Below are positions 33,001 to 44,800 of a stretch of 64,000 nt of DNA, piece by piece. Every line of letters begins with the position of its first letter. The first letter of the stretch is position 1. The position numbers and the translations under genes are program-made. Location: the NCBI GenBank assembly GCA_003116995.1, contig BDSL01000001.1, positions 558,001 through 622,000 on the forward strand. The letters run 5' to 3'. The notes beneath the pieces were generated by a model. The model searched no databases. It was not told the DNA's origin and saw only the letters and a list, made by a program, of their open reading frames with translations. Source of the stretch: Yamagishiella unicocca (taxonomy: Eukaryota > Chlorophyta > Chlorophyceae > Chlamydomonadales > Volvocaceae).

Positions 33001-36000
33001 CAGCGAGTGGCGGTGAGTGGCGGTGAGAGGCGGCGAGTGGCAGCGTGTGGCGGTGAGAGGCGGCGAGTGGCAGCGTGTGGCGGCGAGTGGCGGTGAGAGG
33101 CGGCGAGTGGCAGCGTGTGGCGGCGAGTGGCGGTGAGTGGCGGCGAGTGGCAGCGAGTGGCGGCGAGTGGTGGCGAGTGGCGGCGAGTGGCGGTGAGTGG
33201 CGGCGAGTGGCGGCAGCGAGTGGCGGCGAGCGGCGGTGAGTGGCGACGAGTCGCGGTGAGAGGCGGTGAGTGGCGGTGAGTGGTGGCGAGTGGCGGTGAG
33301 TGGCGGTGAGTGGCGGTGAGTGGCGGTGAGTGGCGGTGGGTGGTGATGAGTGGCAGCGACTGGCAGTGAGTGCCAGCGAGTGGCAGCGAGTGGCAGCGAG
33401 TTGCAGCGAGTGGAAGCGAGTGGCGTTTGGTGGCGTTTAGTGGCGGTGAGCGGCGGTGGCGAGTGGCAGCGAGTGGCGGTGAGCGGCAGCGAGTGGCGGC
33501 GAGTGGCAGCGAGTGGCGGGCGAGTGGCGGCGAGTGGCGGCAGTGAGGCGAGTGGCGGCGAGTGGCGGCGACGAGGGGCAGCGAGTGGAGGGGAGTGGTG
33601 GCGAGTGGCGGCGAGTGGTGGCGAGTGGTGGCGAATGGCGGCGAGTGGTGGCGAGTGGCGGCAAGTGGCGGCGAGTGGCGGCCGCAAGCGGCAGCGAGAG
33701 GCGGCGAGTGGGCGGCGAGTGGGCGGCGAGCGGTGGCGAGTGACGGCGGCGGGTGTCGCAGGTGCACAGCAGAAAGCCATCCCCTGGTGACGCCGGGGCT
33801 CCAACGTTTCAACGTTGCGTCAACAGCCAACCCTCCGTCTTTGCCTGTGCGCGGACACACTCCGGGCCCCGGCAGCGGGTGCCGTACCACCCACCTTGGC
33901 AGTGTATCTGGGACGAGGTGTTGACGCAAAGGCCTTGGACGGACGCCTCGAGGGATTACCGGCCCTGGAGCTGGCGGTGCTGTTGGACGGCACCGCGTTG
34001 GTTCCGGAGCCGTGATGCGAGGGTCGCGGCGCCGCCTCCACCAGCATTACGTTGGCGGCCTTCAGGTCACCGTGGACTACGGAGTTGCCGTGGAGGTACT
34101 GCAGCGCGCATGAAACCTCCCAGGCCAGGGGGAAGACCTGCGGGAGGATGGGGGGGGGTTGGAGGGGGATGGAAGAGGATGTGGGGAGGGTGAAGGGTGG
34201 AAGGCAGCGGGATGGCGAGAAGGCCCGGTTACACGGCAAAGGGGACGGAGGGCAGAATCTAGCCGGCAAATAGCTTTCGGACATGGGTTGAAGTGTGGGC
34301 GAGGAGAGTGTGTTGGTGGGAGGACGGGCATGCAGAGAAAGGCTCGGGGTGCGTGGATATGAGGGGGCTCCACCAGTGTACCGACGTCTAATGAGGGTCC
34401 TTTGCGAAGGGGACGAGGCAGAGGTGCGCTCCTGCAGCGGCGGCACGGGTTGACCTCCCTTGCGCCCAGTCAGGTGAGAGCGCATGGCACCACTAACCGC
34501 CCGTCGCCCAGAAACCCAGCCATCTTATTGTCGTCGTAATCCCCAGCTTGATCCCGGACTCCATCCTCGCAAACACAAGCACGCACGCACCTCATGCAGG
34601 CGCGGTCCGCCGCGCTTGTCGTGCAGCTTCTTGCCGTCGATAGCGGCTCGCAAGGAGCCGCACGGGCACAGCTCCATCACGATGAACGTCTCCCACTTGT
34701 TTGCTGCTGCTGCGGTGGTGGTGGTGGCACCGCAAAGGCTCCCACCAGCTGTGGTTGCGGAGCTGCGCCGCATGAAGCGCCCCTCCGCCATGTCTTCGCC
34801 TGATGCCGGTGTGGTATGGCCGTAGGATCCAAGCGCCATGCGGTTCAGAACAGACGGAAGGCGGGACACAGACCGGCTGGGGCCAGGGCTGGGGCTGGGG
34901 CTGCTGCCGCCGAACCCCAGACTCCCAGCCCGGCCAGCGGGCGACGGCGGCTGCCACCGGACGGCAGGATGGTCGAGCTGCTGAGACCTCGCGTGTTGCG
35001 TCGGGGAGCTGTACGGCGTGATCTGGGTCTGGAACACACCATCGAGGGCGGCCTGGAGCTGCTGCTCCTGCTGCTGCTGCTGGGGCAGGAGCTGGCGGAG
35101 GGCAGGTGATGAAGGCGGCATCGACGGCGGGGGCGGCGCGGAGACCTTGGTGAAGGCAGCGTAGGTTGCCACGATGTTGGGGTGGTCCAGGCAGATGCCC
35201 AGTGCGGCCTCTTGCTCGATCTTCTTGACCTGTGAGGGGAAGAGAGGAGGGAGGAGGGAGCGGGGAGGGCGGGGAGATGGCGGTGACGAGGGGACGGCGA
35301 GGCCGGGGGTGAGGGTGAGAACGTGGTCGAGGGGGGGGGTGATGCCGGGGGCGAGGGCGGGATGAGGGCGGGTTGAGGGCGGGTTGAAGGCAAGGTGGGG
35401 TTGAGGGCGGGGTGAGGGCGGAGTGAGGGCGTGGTGGAAAAGGCGTCTGAAATAGTACGGCGGCTGCGACGAGCAACAACGGAAGCTCCGGCCACTGCAG
35501 CGCTGATAAAAGGTTCCGATGATGTCTCACGGGTGTATCCCGGTGGACCTAGTCTCGAGTTCAGGGGCTCGTGCCACGTTGACACCAGCCGCCCCCCAAG
35601 CGGCGCCCTACCTGCGCGTCGCTCAGGCTGGTGGGCCTGTCCGCCCCCGCCAGCTCCGAGTGAGCCAGCACCTTGACCGCCACCACCTCGCCCCGCCACA
35701 TGCCCTTAAACACCCGCCCAGCGCAGCCGCTGCCGATGAGCTTTCCCAGTACCACCTCGGAGGGGCAGCACACCTGCACGCACAGGAACGAGAGAGGGCA
35801 GAAGCAGAAGCCAGGCGTGCGAAGATTTAGCGCGAGGCCGTAAAGATTTAGTTCCACGGCGTGTATGTGTGTATTTGTATATGGGGAAGGGGAGCAAAAT
35901 AGGGAGGCAGGGCAGCAGGGAGGATGCGAGGGACAGGAAACGTTCCGAGCAATGCTCTGGTCGGTGTATGGAAGCTGCCTCACGTACTTGGAGGGCACGG

Positions 36001-39000
36001 CTGGGCTCCCTGGAGTAGGGGGTGACGCCACTGGCGGGGTTGGTGAGGCGGCGGTGGGGGCTGGAGGGGGGGAACGCGGCTGGAGAGCCGGGCTCGGGGC
36101 CAAGGCTCCGGTCGGCGTCGAATGTGGGTCGCCAGATAGAAGGGGAGGCGGAGGCCGAGGCGGGTCTGTAGGAGGCGTGGGGGGAGCCGCAGCTGGGGCC
36201 AAATGACGACGCAGCGGAGGCGGCAGTGGAACCCACCGCCGGCCAGCCGGGGGCAGGGCCAGCTGCGGCGTCGCTCCGGTTGATGAGGGTCGCCAGCGCG
36301 CGGGGTCCGTAGTCCTGCGGGACGGATTCACCCGCTATTGCCGTTGCAACGGAAGCAGCGGAGACGGAGGCACTGGCGTGCGCGGAGACGGCTCGGGAGG
36401 AGACGGCGATGGGCGCCCAGGTGGTGCCGTCACAGCTGGAAGGAGTTACGAACGGCGATACTATCGACCCGCTGCAATCCTCTGGTGTCGGTGTCGCATC
36501 GCTGGCAGCAGCAGCAGCAGCAGCAGCAGCCGCGACAGCAGCGGCAGCAGCGGCAGCAGGCCTTGGGCTGCAAGGGTCCACAACCAGGGCAGTAGCGGCT
36601 GCCGCTACTGCCGGTGCTGCCACAACTGCCGGACCGTACCCGACAACTTCTCCGCCAGAGACGCACGCGGTGCTGTTGCTGTCGCTGTTGTTGCTGGCAC
36701 TGCTCTTCCGTGCTTCGTGTGTAGCTAGCTCCGTGGAGGCAGTAGCTCCCTCGATGACGAGGGCAGCAGCGGCGAGATGTGCCGTTGACAAGACCGGGGC
36801 CGCCGCGGCAGTAGCAGCGTCCAGCTTGGCTTGCAGCGGGTCTTCGTACAGCTCCGCCACCGCCGCCGCAGTCAGCTTGCACACGACGCTTGCGCCGCCG
36901 CTGTCGCAGTCCGCCTCCTCCTGCGCCTCCTCCTGCGCCTCCTCCTGTGCACCCAATTCGCGCACCCCCGAAAGCTCCCCGGCGGCACGCAATGCCTCGA
37001 TAGGACGCTGCAGGTTCGCGGCCTCCTGTGACTCGGTCTTGAACTCCTGACCCGTGTTGCCGCTGCGGCCCGCCGGCTGCAGCTCCTCCGCGTCCAGGTC
37101 GCAGCAATACAGCGCGATTTCTGGGGGGGCGGCTGTGGTGCAGGTGACATTTGGATGGTCGAGGTGGGCGTCGAGGGAGGTGCGGGAGGCGGGCTCAGGG
37201 GAGGAGGTGTGGCCCAGCAGAGGGTCGTCGTTGGCGCCACGTGGCTCCTCCTCGGGCACTTGGGAGAGCGACGGACCCGTGGGTCGGCTGTCGGTGGGGG
37301 GGAAGCGGGGGCCGTAAGACTGGGTAACATCGGAAGGAGGAGGAGGAGGGGGACGAGGAGGGTTGAGCCTAGCCGGTAACATCGAAAGGAGGAGGAAGAG
37401 GGGGACGAGGAGGAGGAGGAGGAGGAGGAGGAGAAGGGGGAGCCATGTTGACGGCCTGGGCTATATTAATAGAGCTTGGTGGGGGGACGGGCATGGCGAC
37501 AGTGACAAGACCGCGTCTCCAGGACACGCGCACGGCCCTGCCCCGTTTCCATGAGCGACGCACAATCGCTGCTTCCCAGTAAACGCTGCTGACACTCCAA
37601 CACCACTCGACCAGTACCGGAACCGGCAGGGCCGGTATTCGCAGGCCAGTAGCTTCCGTCCTACCAACGACAACCAACAACTGACAACCAACAACTAACA
37701 CCAGTCAGCAGGGCCATCTACCAGCCTGCCACGCACCTGGTGCTTACTGCGCGGATGCGCCCCACGGACTTCCGGACGCGCGCAAGCGGGTTGAGCGAGG
37801 AGCCGCCTGCGCCTGACACGCGGTGCTCCCCGCGAGCATCCCCCCTGAGGCCGCCCAGCCCGGGCGTGAAGTCGTACGACCCGGACAGCGCGCCCGTCGA
37901 GCTGGTGGCGTGCAGCTGCTGCTGCTGCTGCTGCAGATGGAGCTGCTGCTGATGGAGCTGAAACAGTGACGACTCAGCGCCGTCACGGTCGCCGTCACTC
38001 AGAAGCGCGTGCGCGCTGTAGCTGTCAGCGCCCAGTGCGAAACCGTAGCCGGGGGCTGGGCCAGTCCTGGAGGGAAGTGGAAGCAAACGACAAGCGGTTA
38101 AGACAGCGGCAGAAGCAACAGTAGAAACAGCAGCGGAAGCACCTCACTTAACTGCGGCAGCTGGGCCCGTGATCTGCTGCGCAATCGATCGCTCACTTGG
38201 CCCCGAGCTGCTAGCTCTGGTCCACATGACCTACCGTAGCCGCGGCCGCATCCCGGCCTGGTCCTCCCTGGACCACCAAACATATCCCCCTCCCCAGGGC
38301 CCCGGCCCACCAAAGACCCCAGCACGCAAACACACGCCTCGCTCGATCACACCCTCACCTGCCTCCACCGGGCCGATCAGCCAGTATGGACAGTTGGGAC
38401 GAGCCGTCCGCCCCTGGAGCCCAGCCGGCGGCGAATACATTACCCGCCGCGTGGCCCGGCCCCAGCGGCACCAGGTGCCCGCCGCCAACAGAACAGTCGC
38501 CGCCACCGCCGCCGCCGCCGCCCGCCGTTCCGTTGCGCCATGTCGCGCCCTTCATCAGCTCGGCAAAGCCCATGCCGCCCTCGTCCATGATCGCTGCGCT
38601 CGCGCGGTTGCTCAGCAGCGGCAGCTGGTATGGGTACGTACTGGTCATTGAGCCCACGGTGGACAGCTCGTCTGCGTCTCGATCAAAGTTGGTGATGCGG
38701 CCCAGAGTGATGAGCGGGTCACTGCTGTTGGCCAGTTGCTGCTGGGCGGCGATGCTGAGGCCATGGACTGCGCCCGCGTCACCGCCGGCGCCGCCGGCAA
38801 CGCAGCTAGCAGTCTCTGCCCCGTTGCAGCTGGTGGTGGACACAGCGAGGGGTCCCAACTGCTGCGCGGCGGGTCGGTCGCCGAAGAAGTCCAAGTTGTT
38901 GAAGGGCGTCCAGTCGGATCCCGGGGCTGGGCAATCCGAGGGCGGCGCCAGCTGCTGCGAGGAGCCTGCAGGTGGCGGAACAACAGGCGGCAGCAGCAGC

Positions 39001-40088
39001 AGCAGCAGCAGCAGGTGGAGGCAAGGGGAGTGGAGGCGAGGAGAGTGGAGGGCGGGTCCAGGCAGGGGGAGCGTGTGGCGGTTGTAGCTAGGAAACACGT
39101 GCACACACACACGGCTGAGGAAAAGAGGGAGAAGGTTAGGCAGGTGGGCACGTGGGCGGGTCGAATGGAATCGACCGCCATGCGGCGGGCACGTGCTGCA
39201 GGCGTGGCGCCACCGCACCCCCCGCACCCGGGTTCGCCGCTCCGGAGGCGCTGATCAGATGCATCTGCCTGTTGGTGGTGGCGGTGGTGGAGGCCGCGTC
39301 CTCGGAGCCACCGCATCGTGCGCGAGTGGGGCCAGCGAGGTCGGAGTCGCACAGGGCTGAGGGAGGACTTCTCCAAGCTGTGGCAGCAGCGCTGTACGAC
39401 AGCGCGGTCGCTGCGTCCGGTCCTGAGTGGGCTCGCTTGCCCCGCGGTGAGGTCCGGGTGTGGGCGGTCAGAGCCGCCTTCAAGTACGCCTGGCAGCTCC
39501 GTATCCCGCCACTCAGCTTGCGGCGCCGGCTGTCCCCGGCTGGACTCCCGCCGTCCTGAGGCAAACCAGGTCGGATGTTCTCTGGGGACAGGACGAGGTG
39601 CGCGGCCGCCGACGCCTGTTGCTGCTGCCAATCTTGCTGCCGTTCTTGCTGCCGCTGCTCTTGGTTTTGTAATGTAGATGTATCCGCTGGCTGGTCATGC
39701 GATTTCGATCCGAGCCGCTTGGCAGCCTGCGGTGCGGCGGCGAAGCGACCAGGGGCATCCGCGGGCGCGGTATGTATGCGGCGCGAGCGTTACGCGAAGG
39801 CGGTCGGCGAGTGCAGGAATGCGCTGCGCGGGGGCGCCCTGAGGACGGCAAGTAGCATTGAAGAATGCGCAGTAAGCTAGGAGGCCATCAACTCCCAGGT
39901 TCGAGAATGGTGCTGCGCATCCCCGCACAGGCCGGGCCAACCGGCCGACCGACCTGACAATGCCGATGGTCTGCGCCCTCCTCGTTGTTGTTATACGAGC
40001 TGCCCGCCTCAGCCACCTCATCATCGCAGCGGGACGGCCGCGTGTTGTTGGCAAGGCCGCAACCGCTGGGGAGCAGGCAGCCCAGCAT
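30016..40088 (-). CDS. Giant TKL/Raf-like protein kinase
   Basis: Ten exons in transcript order: 40088..39954, 39726..39228, 38965..38359, 38066..37748, 37319..35988, 35773..35612, 35229..34591, 34137..33895, 32983..32788 and 32594..30016, giving about 2236 residues. The N-terminal 960 residues are low-complexity (Gln, Ala, Ser, poly-His/Gln). The kinase domain spans about 970-1450: glycine loop IGSGCAGRVFKG, VVAVKVL (Lys about 998), helix-C Glu in KIEQEAALG, hinge ETFIVMELC, catalytic loop VVHGDLKAANVML, metal loop ADFSHSY (DFS, not DFG), AAPELF, DVYSLGIVLWELYSG and RPSLDSIV. An insert of about 150 residues separates beta-4 from beta-5, and one of about 50 separates catalytic and metal loops. 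A 790-residue disordered C-terminus follows. TKL kinases phosphorylate Ser/Thr (or Tyr). HGD instead of HRD occurs in active members; DFS needs testing. Substrates are unknown. Confidence 0.87.
32992..33765. repeat. 10-bp minisatellite inside the kinase gene
   Basis: About 770 bp of near-perfect decamers of the form AGTGGCGGCG/AGTGGCGGTG fill most of the intron between the catalytic-loop exon and the exon with the DFS motif. The period is not divisible by three, yet most frames stay open because the unit lacks T-rich stops. This produces long artificial open frames on both strands. Confidence 0.95.
35330..35440. repeat. G-rich decamer-like repeats in a kinase intron
   Basis: Repeated GAGGGCGGG(A/G)T-type units, about 9-11 bp, lie in the intron upstream of the exon starting at 35229. 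Viewed on the transcribed strand this is a C-rich tract. Confidence 0.75.
37320..37440 (-). repeat. Duplicated polypyrimidine tract and splice acceptor
   Basis: On the minus strand two copies of a CCTCCTCGTCCCCCTC-type tract followed by GATGTTACC lie 49 bp apart. One ends in CTAG (exon would start 37368), the other in CCAG (exon start 37319). Both are usable acceptors for kinase exon 5. Confidence 0.7.
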
Positions 40089-40176
40089 CAAATGAAGCGT
40101 CGTTGGCGCTTGCCGGCGCCGCTGGCAGTCGCTCGCGGGCATTTGAGCGCTGTGCTCGACACCTACGCACGGAGAA

Positions 40177-40184
40177 TTATAAAA
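40177..40184 (-). promoter_or_regulatory. TATA-like element of the kinase gene
   Basis: TTTTATAA on the minus strand lies about 90 bp before the kinase ATG at 40088. Position and sequence fit a TATA box; function is inferred. Confidence 0.4.
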
Positions 40185-41514
40185 GACGCTTGTCGCTTTT
40201 TATTATGTGATCCGTTATTTGTTCACTCGTTTTTCATCAGGTCAAGGGAAAATATGAAACGCCAGGGCCCAGCCCGAACCATACCTGCTGCTGTCGAATA
40301 CGCTGTGACTGTGGAAAGGGTTTATCTGTTTTAGATACGGCGTTGCGATCTGCCTGCCGCTTTAACCTCTGCCGAGTCCTGCGCCGGCTGAGTAAGTCGT
40401 CGTTCACTCCATGGTAGCAGTCAACTGTATTCCTGCACAGGAAGCCGAGACGGGACCATACGTGGAATTAACATACAGGCTCAGCGTCACCAAAGGCTGA
40501 TACCTCCTAACCCTAGTCGGAAGCTGGCGCGTACCCACACCTGTTTTAGCTTCTGGACGGGTAAGGGCCAGGCACCTGTGCTGGAACAGGACGAACTGAG
40601 ACAGGGTATACAGCGTTTGATGTTGTAAACGTGAGTAACCAGCCCTTGGGAAGATCAGTTGTGTTGCCTTGGGAATTCGCAAGGGAGGTAGGAGGCGCGG
40701 CTGCGCAGTGGTCCCGAGGTAAGCCTGTTATCCAAACCCTAAACCGATGCCAAAATATTGATCTTAAACTCCATCAACTGCCAGCGCGATGATACTCGCT
40801 GCGGTTGGCACTGAAGCGGCGCCCTACCCCGTTAACGAGCGCTTAATATTCCCTGGTGGTATGTATATACAACAACGTAATATTGCGCAACATAAACAAA
40901 CTTGCAATAATCACAACAGTATGCAGAATATGATGCTCTGGGTCTGCGCAATATTGCAAACATGTGGACGAGCAACGGTTCGTATCCCCGACGTAACTAC
41001 TGCGGCTGAAACGACAAGTACGCAATGCCGCAATTGCACACAGGCGACAAAAAAAGTGGCATTCGGCAGGCGCGACTGTGTGCTGCTTCGTAGAGGTGAT
41101 CGACGTCGGGTATAGGCTTCAGACTGGGCTGGACTGGGTCAACAACATTAACCGGCGAATGCCTTACCATATAATCCTACGTTGTCCTATTGTGCAAACT
41201 TCCTGCAACCGGACGACCCAATCTCATATGTGCCCGTTGACTCCATGCCCAGCCCTGATAACCCTCCAACGTTTACCGACAAAGACCTAAAAACTTTCCT
41301 TGAATAAATCTCCAACGCCGAAACAACACATGCGTGACCATGCACGTTTTCAGACGCCGAACCTTACCCTCTGACGGCCACAACCGGCGCCACTCGCCCT
41401 GCCGCCTTTCACCTGCCCACTTCGTACTGACTGCCACGCACCACCGAGTCTCACGTCCTCTTTTTGCATCTTCGCCGTCTACGCCTCCCATAAACACTGT
41501 TGCACCAGCCTGCC

Positions 41515-41619
41515 CCACAAACAATGTCCTCGCATCGCCCAGACGCGATAGCCCTGCACAGCCACCACAAACAATGTCCTCGCATCGCCCAGACGCGATA
41601 GCCCTGCACAGCCACCACA
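41515..41619. repeat. 50-bp tandem duplication
   Basis: Two adjacent near-identical copies share ACAATGTCCTCGCATCGCCC at 41521 and 41571. It is just downstream of the CobW-fusion polyadenylation motif. Confidence 0.9.
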
Positions 41620-41630
41620 GGCAACAAGTA

Positions 41631-41635
41631 TTACA
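41631..41635 (-). terminator. TGTAA polyadenylation motif for the CobW-fusion gene
   Basis: TTACA on the plus strand is TGTAA on the minus strand, about 206 bp beyond the stop at 41841. TGTAA is the usual volvocine polyadenylation signal. Confidence 0.5.
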
Positions 41636-41840
41636 GCCAAGGGCGCCTTTCAATCGCTCTGCCCGGCCCTCTCCCGACACGTCCATTTGCGTGCACTCTC
41701 CCGTGTGGGTCAGCGGTTTCACGCTATCTTGCGACCCAACTGCGCCCTCCACACGACCCGTTGTCTCATTTTTCCTTGCCTGCGCTGCAACATTGAACAG
41801 TCGCAGCCGTCACCTCGGTGCTCAAAGCTATAACCCGCGG

Positions 41841-44800
41841 TCAGTCCCGGGCCGCTTGCATAGCGCTCGCTACGTCGCACTTGCAGTTGTGCACGTGCGA
41901 GTAGGCCTTGCGCAGTATCGGGTCGGCCGCCTCCAGCAGCAGCCTGACCTGATCCCGCGCTGCCTGCCGCTCGCCCTCCACCGGGAGCAACAACGACAGC
42001 ACTCTTGAGGTAGCCGGCCAGGGCAACGCGGGCGCGGGGGCGGGGCGTCGATTTAAAGTGCGTAACGTAAAACTGAGGGTTAATGCTCATGCAACAATGC
42101 GGCAGAGCCGTGCGCCAAAAGCGGTGGTCAGCGTATCGATGTTCGGCCAGATAGCTTCCAGACATCGCGCGGCGCGGCCTCCTAGAATCTCCCAGGAGGA
42201 ACGCTGGCGGAAAGGTCGGGGTCCAAGCCGTGATCTGCCGTGATGCTCGCCGCGGAGTTTGTACCGGTATGGAGCCGAAAGAGGCTCGTATACGTCCTTC
42301 TCGGACATTTCGACATGTCCAGACCTAGTCCACCGAAAGTGCGAAGGATCAACAAACGTATCGCGGCCAGCACTGACAGCTCGCACGCTTGCTCCGCCTC
42401 TCCGCTCCACCGGCCCGCAGCCATACGGTGCGGTGCGCCAACATGGGGGCACGGCATATCGCCCTGAGCAGCGACGGAGCAGCGCACCTCACCGCACCCA
42501 GAGTAGCCGGCCACCACAGTGCTTGCGCGGTGCGGCGCCATCATACACAGTTGCAACGACACATTGATGCGGCACAAGTACGACAACAACCCCCAAATCC
42601 TTCCTGCACCTCCCTCCCACATGCGCCTCGCCCCACCACGTCCCAGCCCGCCACCAAAGTTCCCCCATTTGCGCCCCACACGCTACCGCACATTAGTTTG
42701 TTTGCTTCTTTTCCTTTTCTTTAACAGGCGGCCGACGGACCACATCCACAGGTTTCTCGGTAGCCAACCCAAGTATTCGAGCATGCGCACTAAAAAAACC
42801 ATTCTCGCAGCGTGCAGCGCCCACGCCCACGTCTGTCCCTTGCAGTTTGGATTGTTCCTCCCTCGACATTCTGTGTTTCCTTTCTGGATACCCTAGCCGC
42901 CTGCTTCTGTGGTTGCCTTAACTTTCTCCTGAATTTTGAGCATCCACTTCTCGCAGGTGCCGACGTGCATGCGGGCAATGACAACGCGATGCGTTGGGCG
43001 TGTTGGAAGCTGACAAGACTTGTGGCGCGCACACAACTGAATGAGAGAGTCCACGACCACAGAAGAACCAATGAACATTGCTGTGGAACGGCGCATGATC
43101 GCTGCCGAAAACTATTCCGTTCCCTATGTCGTGTAACCGGGACTTCTCACCACCCCCACCCCCGCCCACCTGTCCCGCGACTGCACATTGGTCACGGCGC
43201 TAATCTTCCCTGGAGCCGTCACCGCCACCAGCATCATCCGCCCAGTGGCGTTGGCGCGCCGCAGCAGCTCCGCGTTCAGGTCCTCGGAGTTGATGCCGTG
43301 CAGGGCCGACCCGCGGGTCGTAAAGTGTACCACGCCGGCGCCACCCGTCTGCCCCGTCGCCGCGCCCTGTCGTGCCGCCGCGACCGCAGCACCAGGCGGC
43401 GGCGGCGGAGGCGGAGGCGGCGCCACAGCATGAGTGCCACCGGTCTCTTCGCTGCCATGCACTTCGGCGCTGCCGCCACTCACGGTGGCGACTGCGACGG
43501 AGGTGTCTCCGCTGCCGCTGCCTCCCTTGCTCGTATTGTCCCTTGGGTCGCTGCCACCTTCCCCCACCGCGCCACTCCGCGGGCCAGCCGGAAGGAGCTC
43601 CAACCGCTCGTGGGCCGCAATCTGCGCAACCACCTCCTCAACCGCTAACAACCCTGGGGCCGCCGCCGCCGCCACCGCCGCCGCCGCCGCCACATCCTCG
43701 CCTGCCGGCTTCGCTCCCGCCGGCCCCTCTTCGGTCGCGGCAGCCGCCACACTCCAGTCGTCTTCTGGTTCCACACCCGCCGCCGCCCGTGCCGGCGCCT
43801 GCAGGACTTCTGCAACGAACTCATCTCTCAGCCGCCGTACTGCCTCTGCGTCTGTCCCTATGAGGACGAGCTGTGTCCCCGCGGGGCCCTCCCACGGCCC
43901 CTCCTGCGAGCACTCCACCCGGCGGCGGCCGCTGAGGTGGAACGTGAAGCGGTGCTCTCGCCGCTCCGCGAACCACATGACGCCCTTGCTGCGCAGCAGG
44001 GCTGAGAGGCGGGGGCAGGTTTAAAAGAGAATCCGCGAATCCACGGCCGACAAACCAAGGGTGGCAGGGGGGCCCAGTGGGGGCATGGACACAGCAGGGC
44101 TGAGAGGCGGTGGCGCGCAAGTGGGGGCAGGGAGGCCACGGCAGGGCGGGGGCCGCAGGGGGGCATGGACGCGGCCGGTGAGTTGCCGGACTTGGGGGGC
44201 ACGCAACGCATTGCAGCAGGCGGTGCGAGGGCGGCACCCCGCACGGTCACTGGTAGGCTGGGCAAACAGCCGGGGGGGGGGGGCGGGGTGCGTCTGATGG
44301 CACACGGACCTCGCGCTGCAGCCAGCGAGGTGCCGTACGGAGACAGCATGAGGAAGAGGAAGAGGGGGGAGGAGGCGGAAGGGCAGCCCGCGCAGCCCTG
44401 AGGCCCCATGAGGCCCTCACCGCCCGGCCTGCACGTGAGGTGTGGTGGCGACCCCGTCCCCGGCAGGCACCCACCCGGCAGGCACCCACCCGGCAGGCAC
44501 CCACCCGGCAGGCACCCACCCGGCAGGCACCCACCCGGCAGGCACCCACCCGGCAGGCACCCACCCACCAGGCACCCACCTGGCAGGCACCAGAAACACA
44601 CCGGCCCTACCTGGCTCCCGCACTAAGCGGCGTACGACAAAGTCCGCGAAGGCGTCCAGGCTGCAGGGCCCATCCGTGGCCGCCACTGACTCGGTGTGGA
44701 AGCCAGTGTGCAGGGCGGAGTGGTCGGGGCCAGGGCCCCGGGGGGGCCCGCCGCCAGGGTCGGTGCCTTGGGCGTGGTTGTGGTGGTGGTGGCTGTGGTG

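Larger units (their letters stand above)
40185..41840. other. Intergenic between kinase start and CobW-fusion gene end
   Basis: No gene recognised. Sequence near 40.8-41.1 kb is AT-richer. It contains a 50-bp duplication at 41515-41619 and a TGTAA (minus strand) at 41631-41635 that probably ends the CobW transcript. Confidence 0.45.

Noticed and set aside
33350..33790. Plus-strand open frames reading GEWRRVAASG-type repeats
   Set aside because: Same minisatellite read on the opposite strand.
32661..33929. A 422-codon minus-strand open frame reading RHSPPLAATR-type repeats
   Set aside because: It is a translation of the intronic decamer minisatellite; the flanking kinase exons use other frames.
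42790..43096. Minus-strand frames as the last exon of the CobW-fusion gene
   Set aside because: They do not complete the decarboxylase-like domain, whereas the exon 42003..41841 does so in phase.
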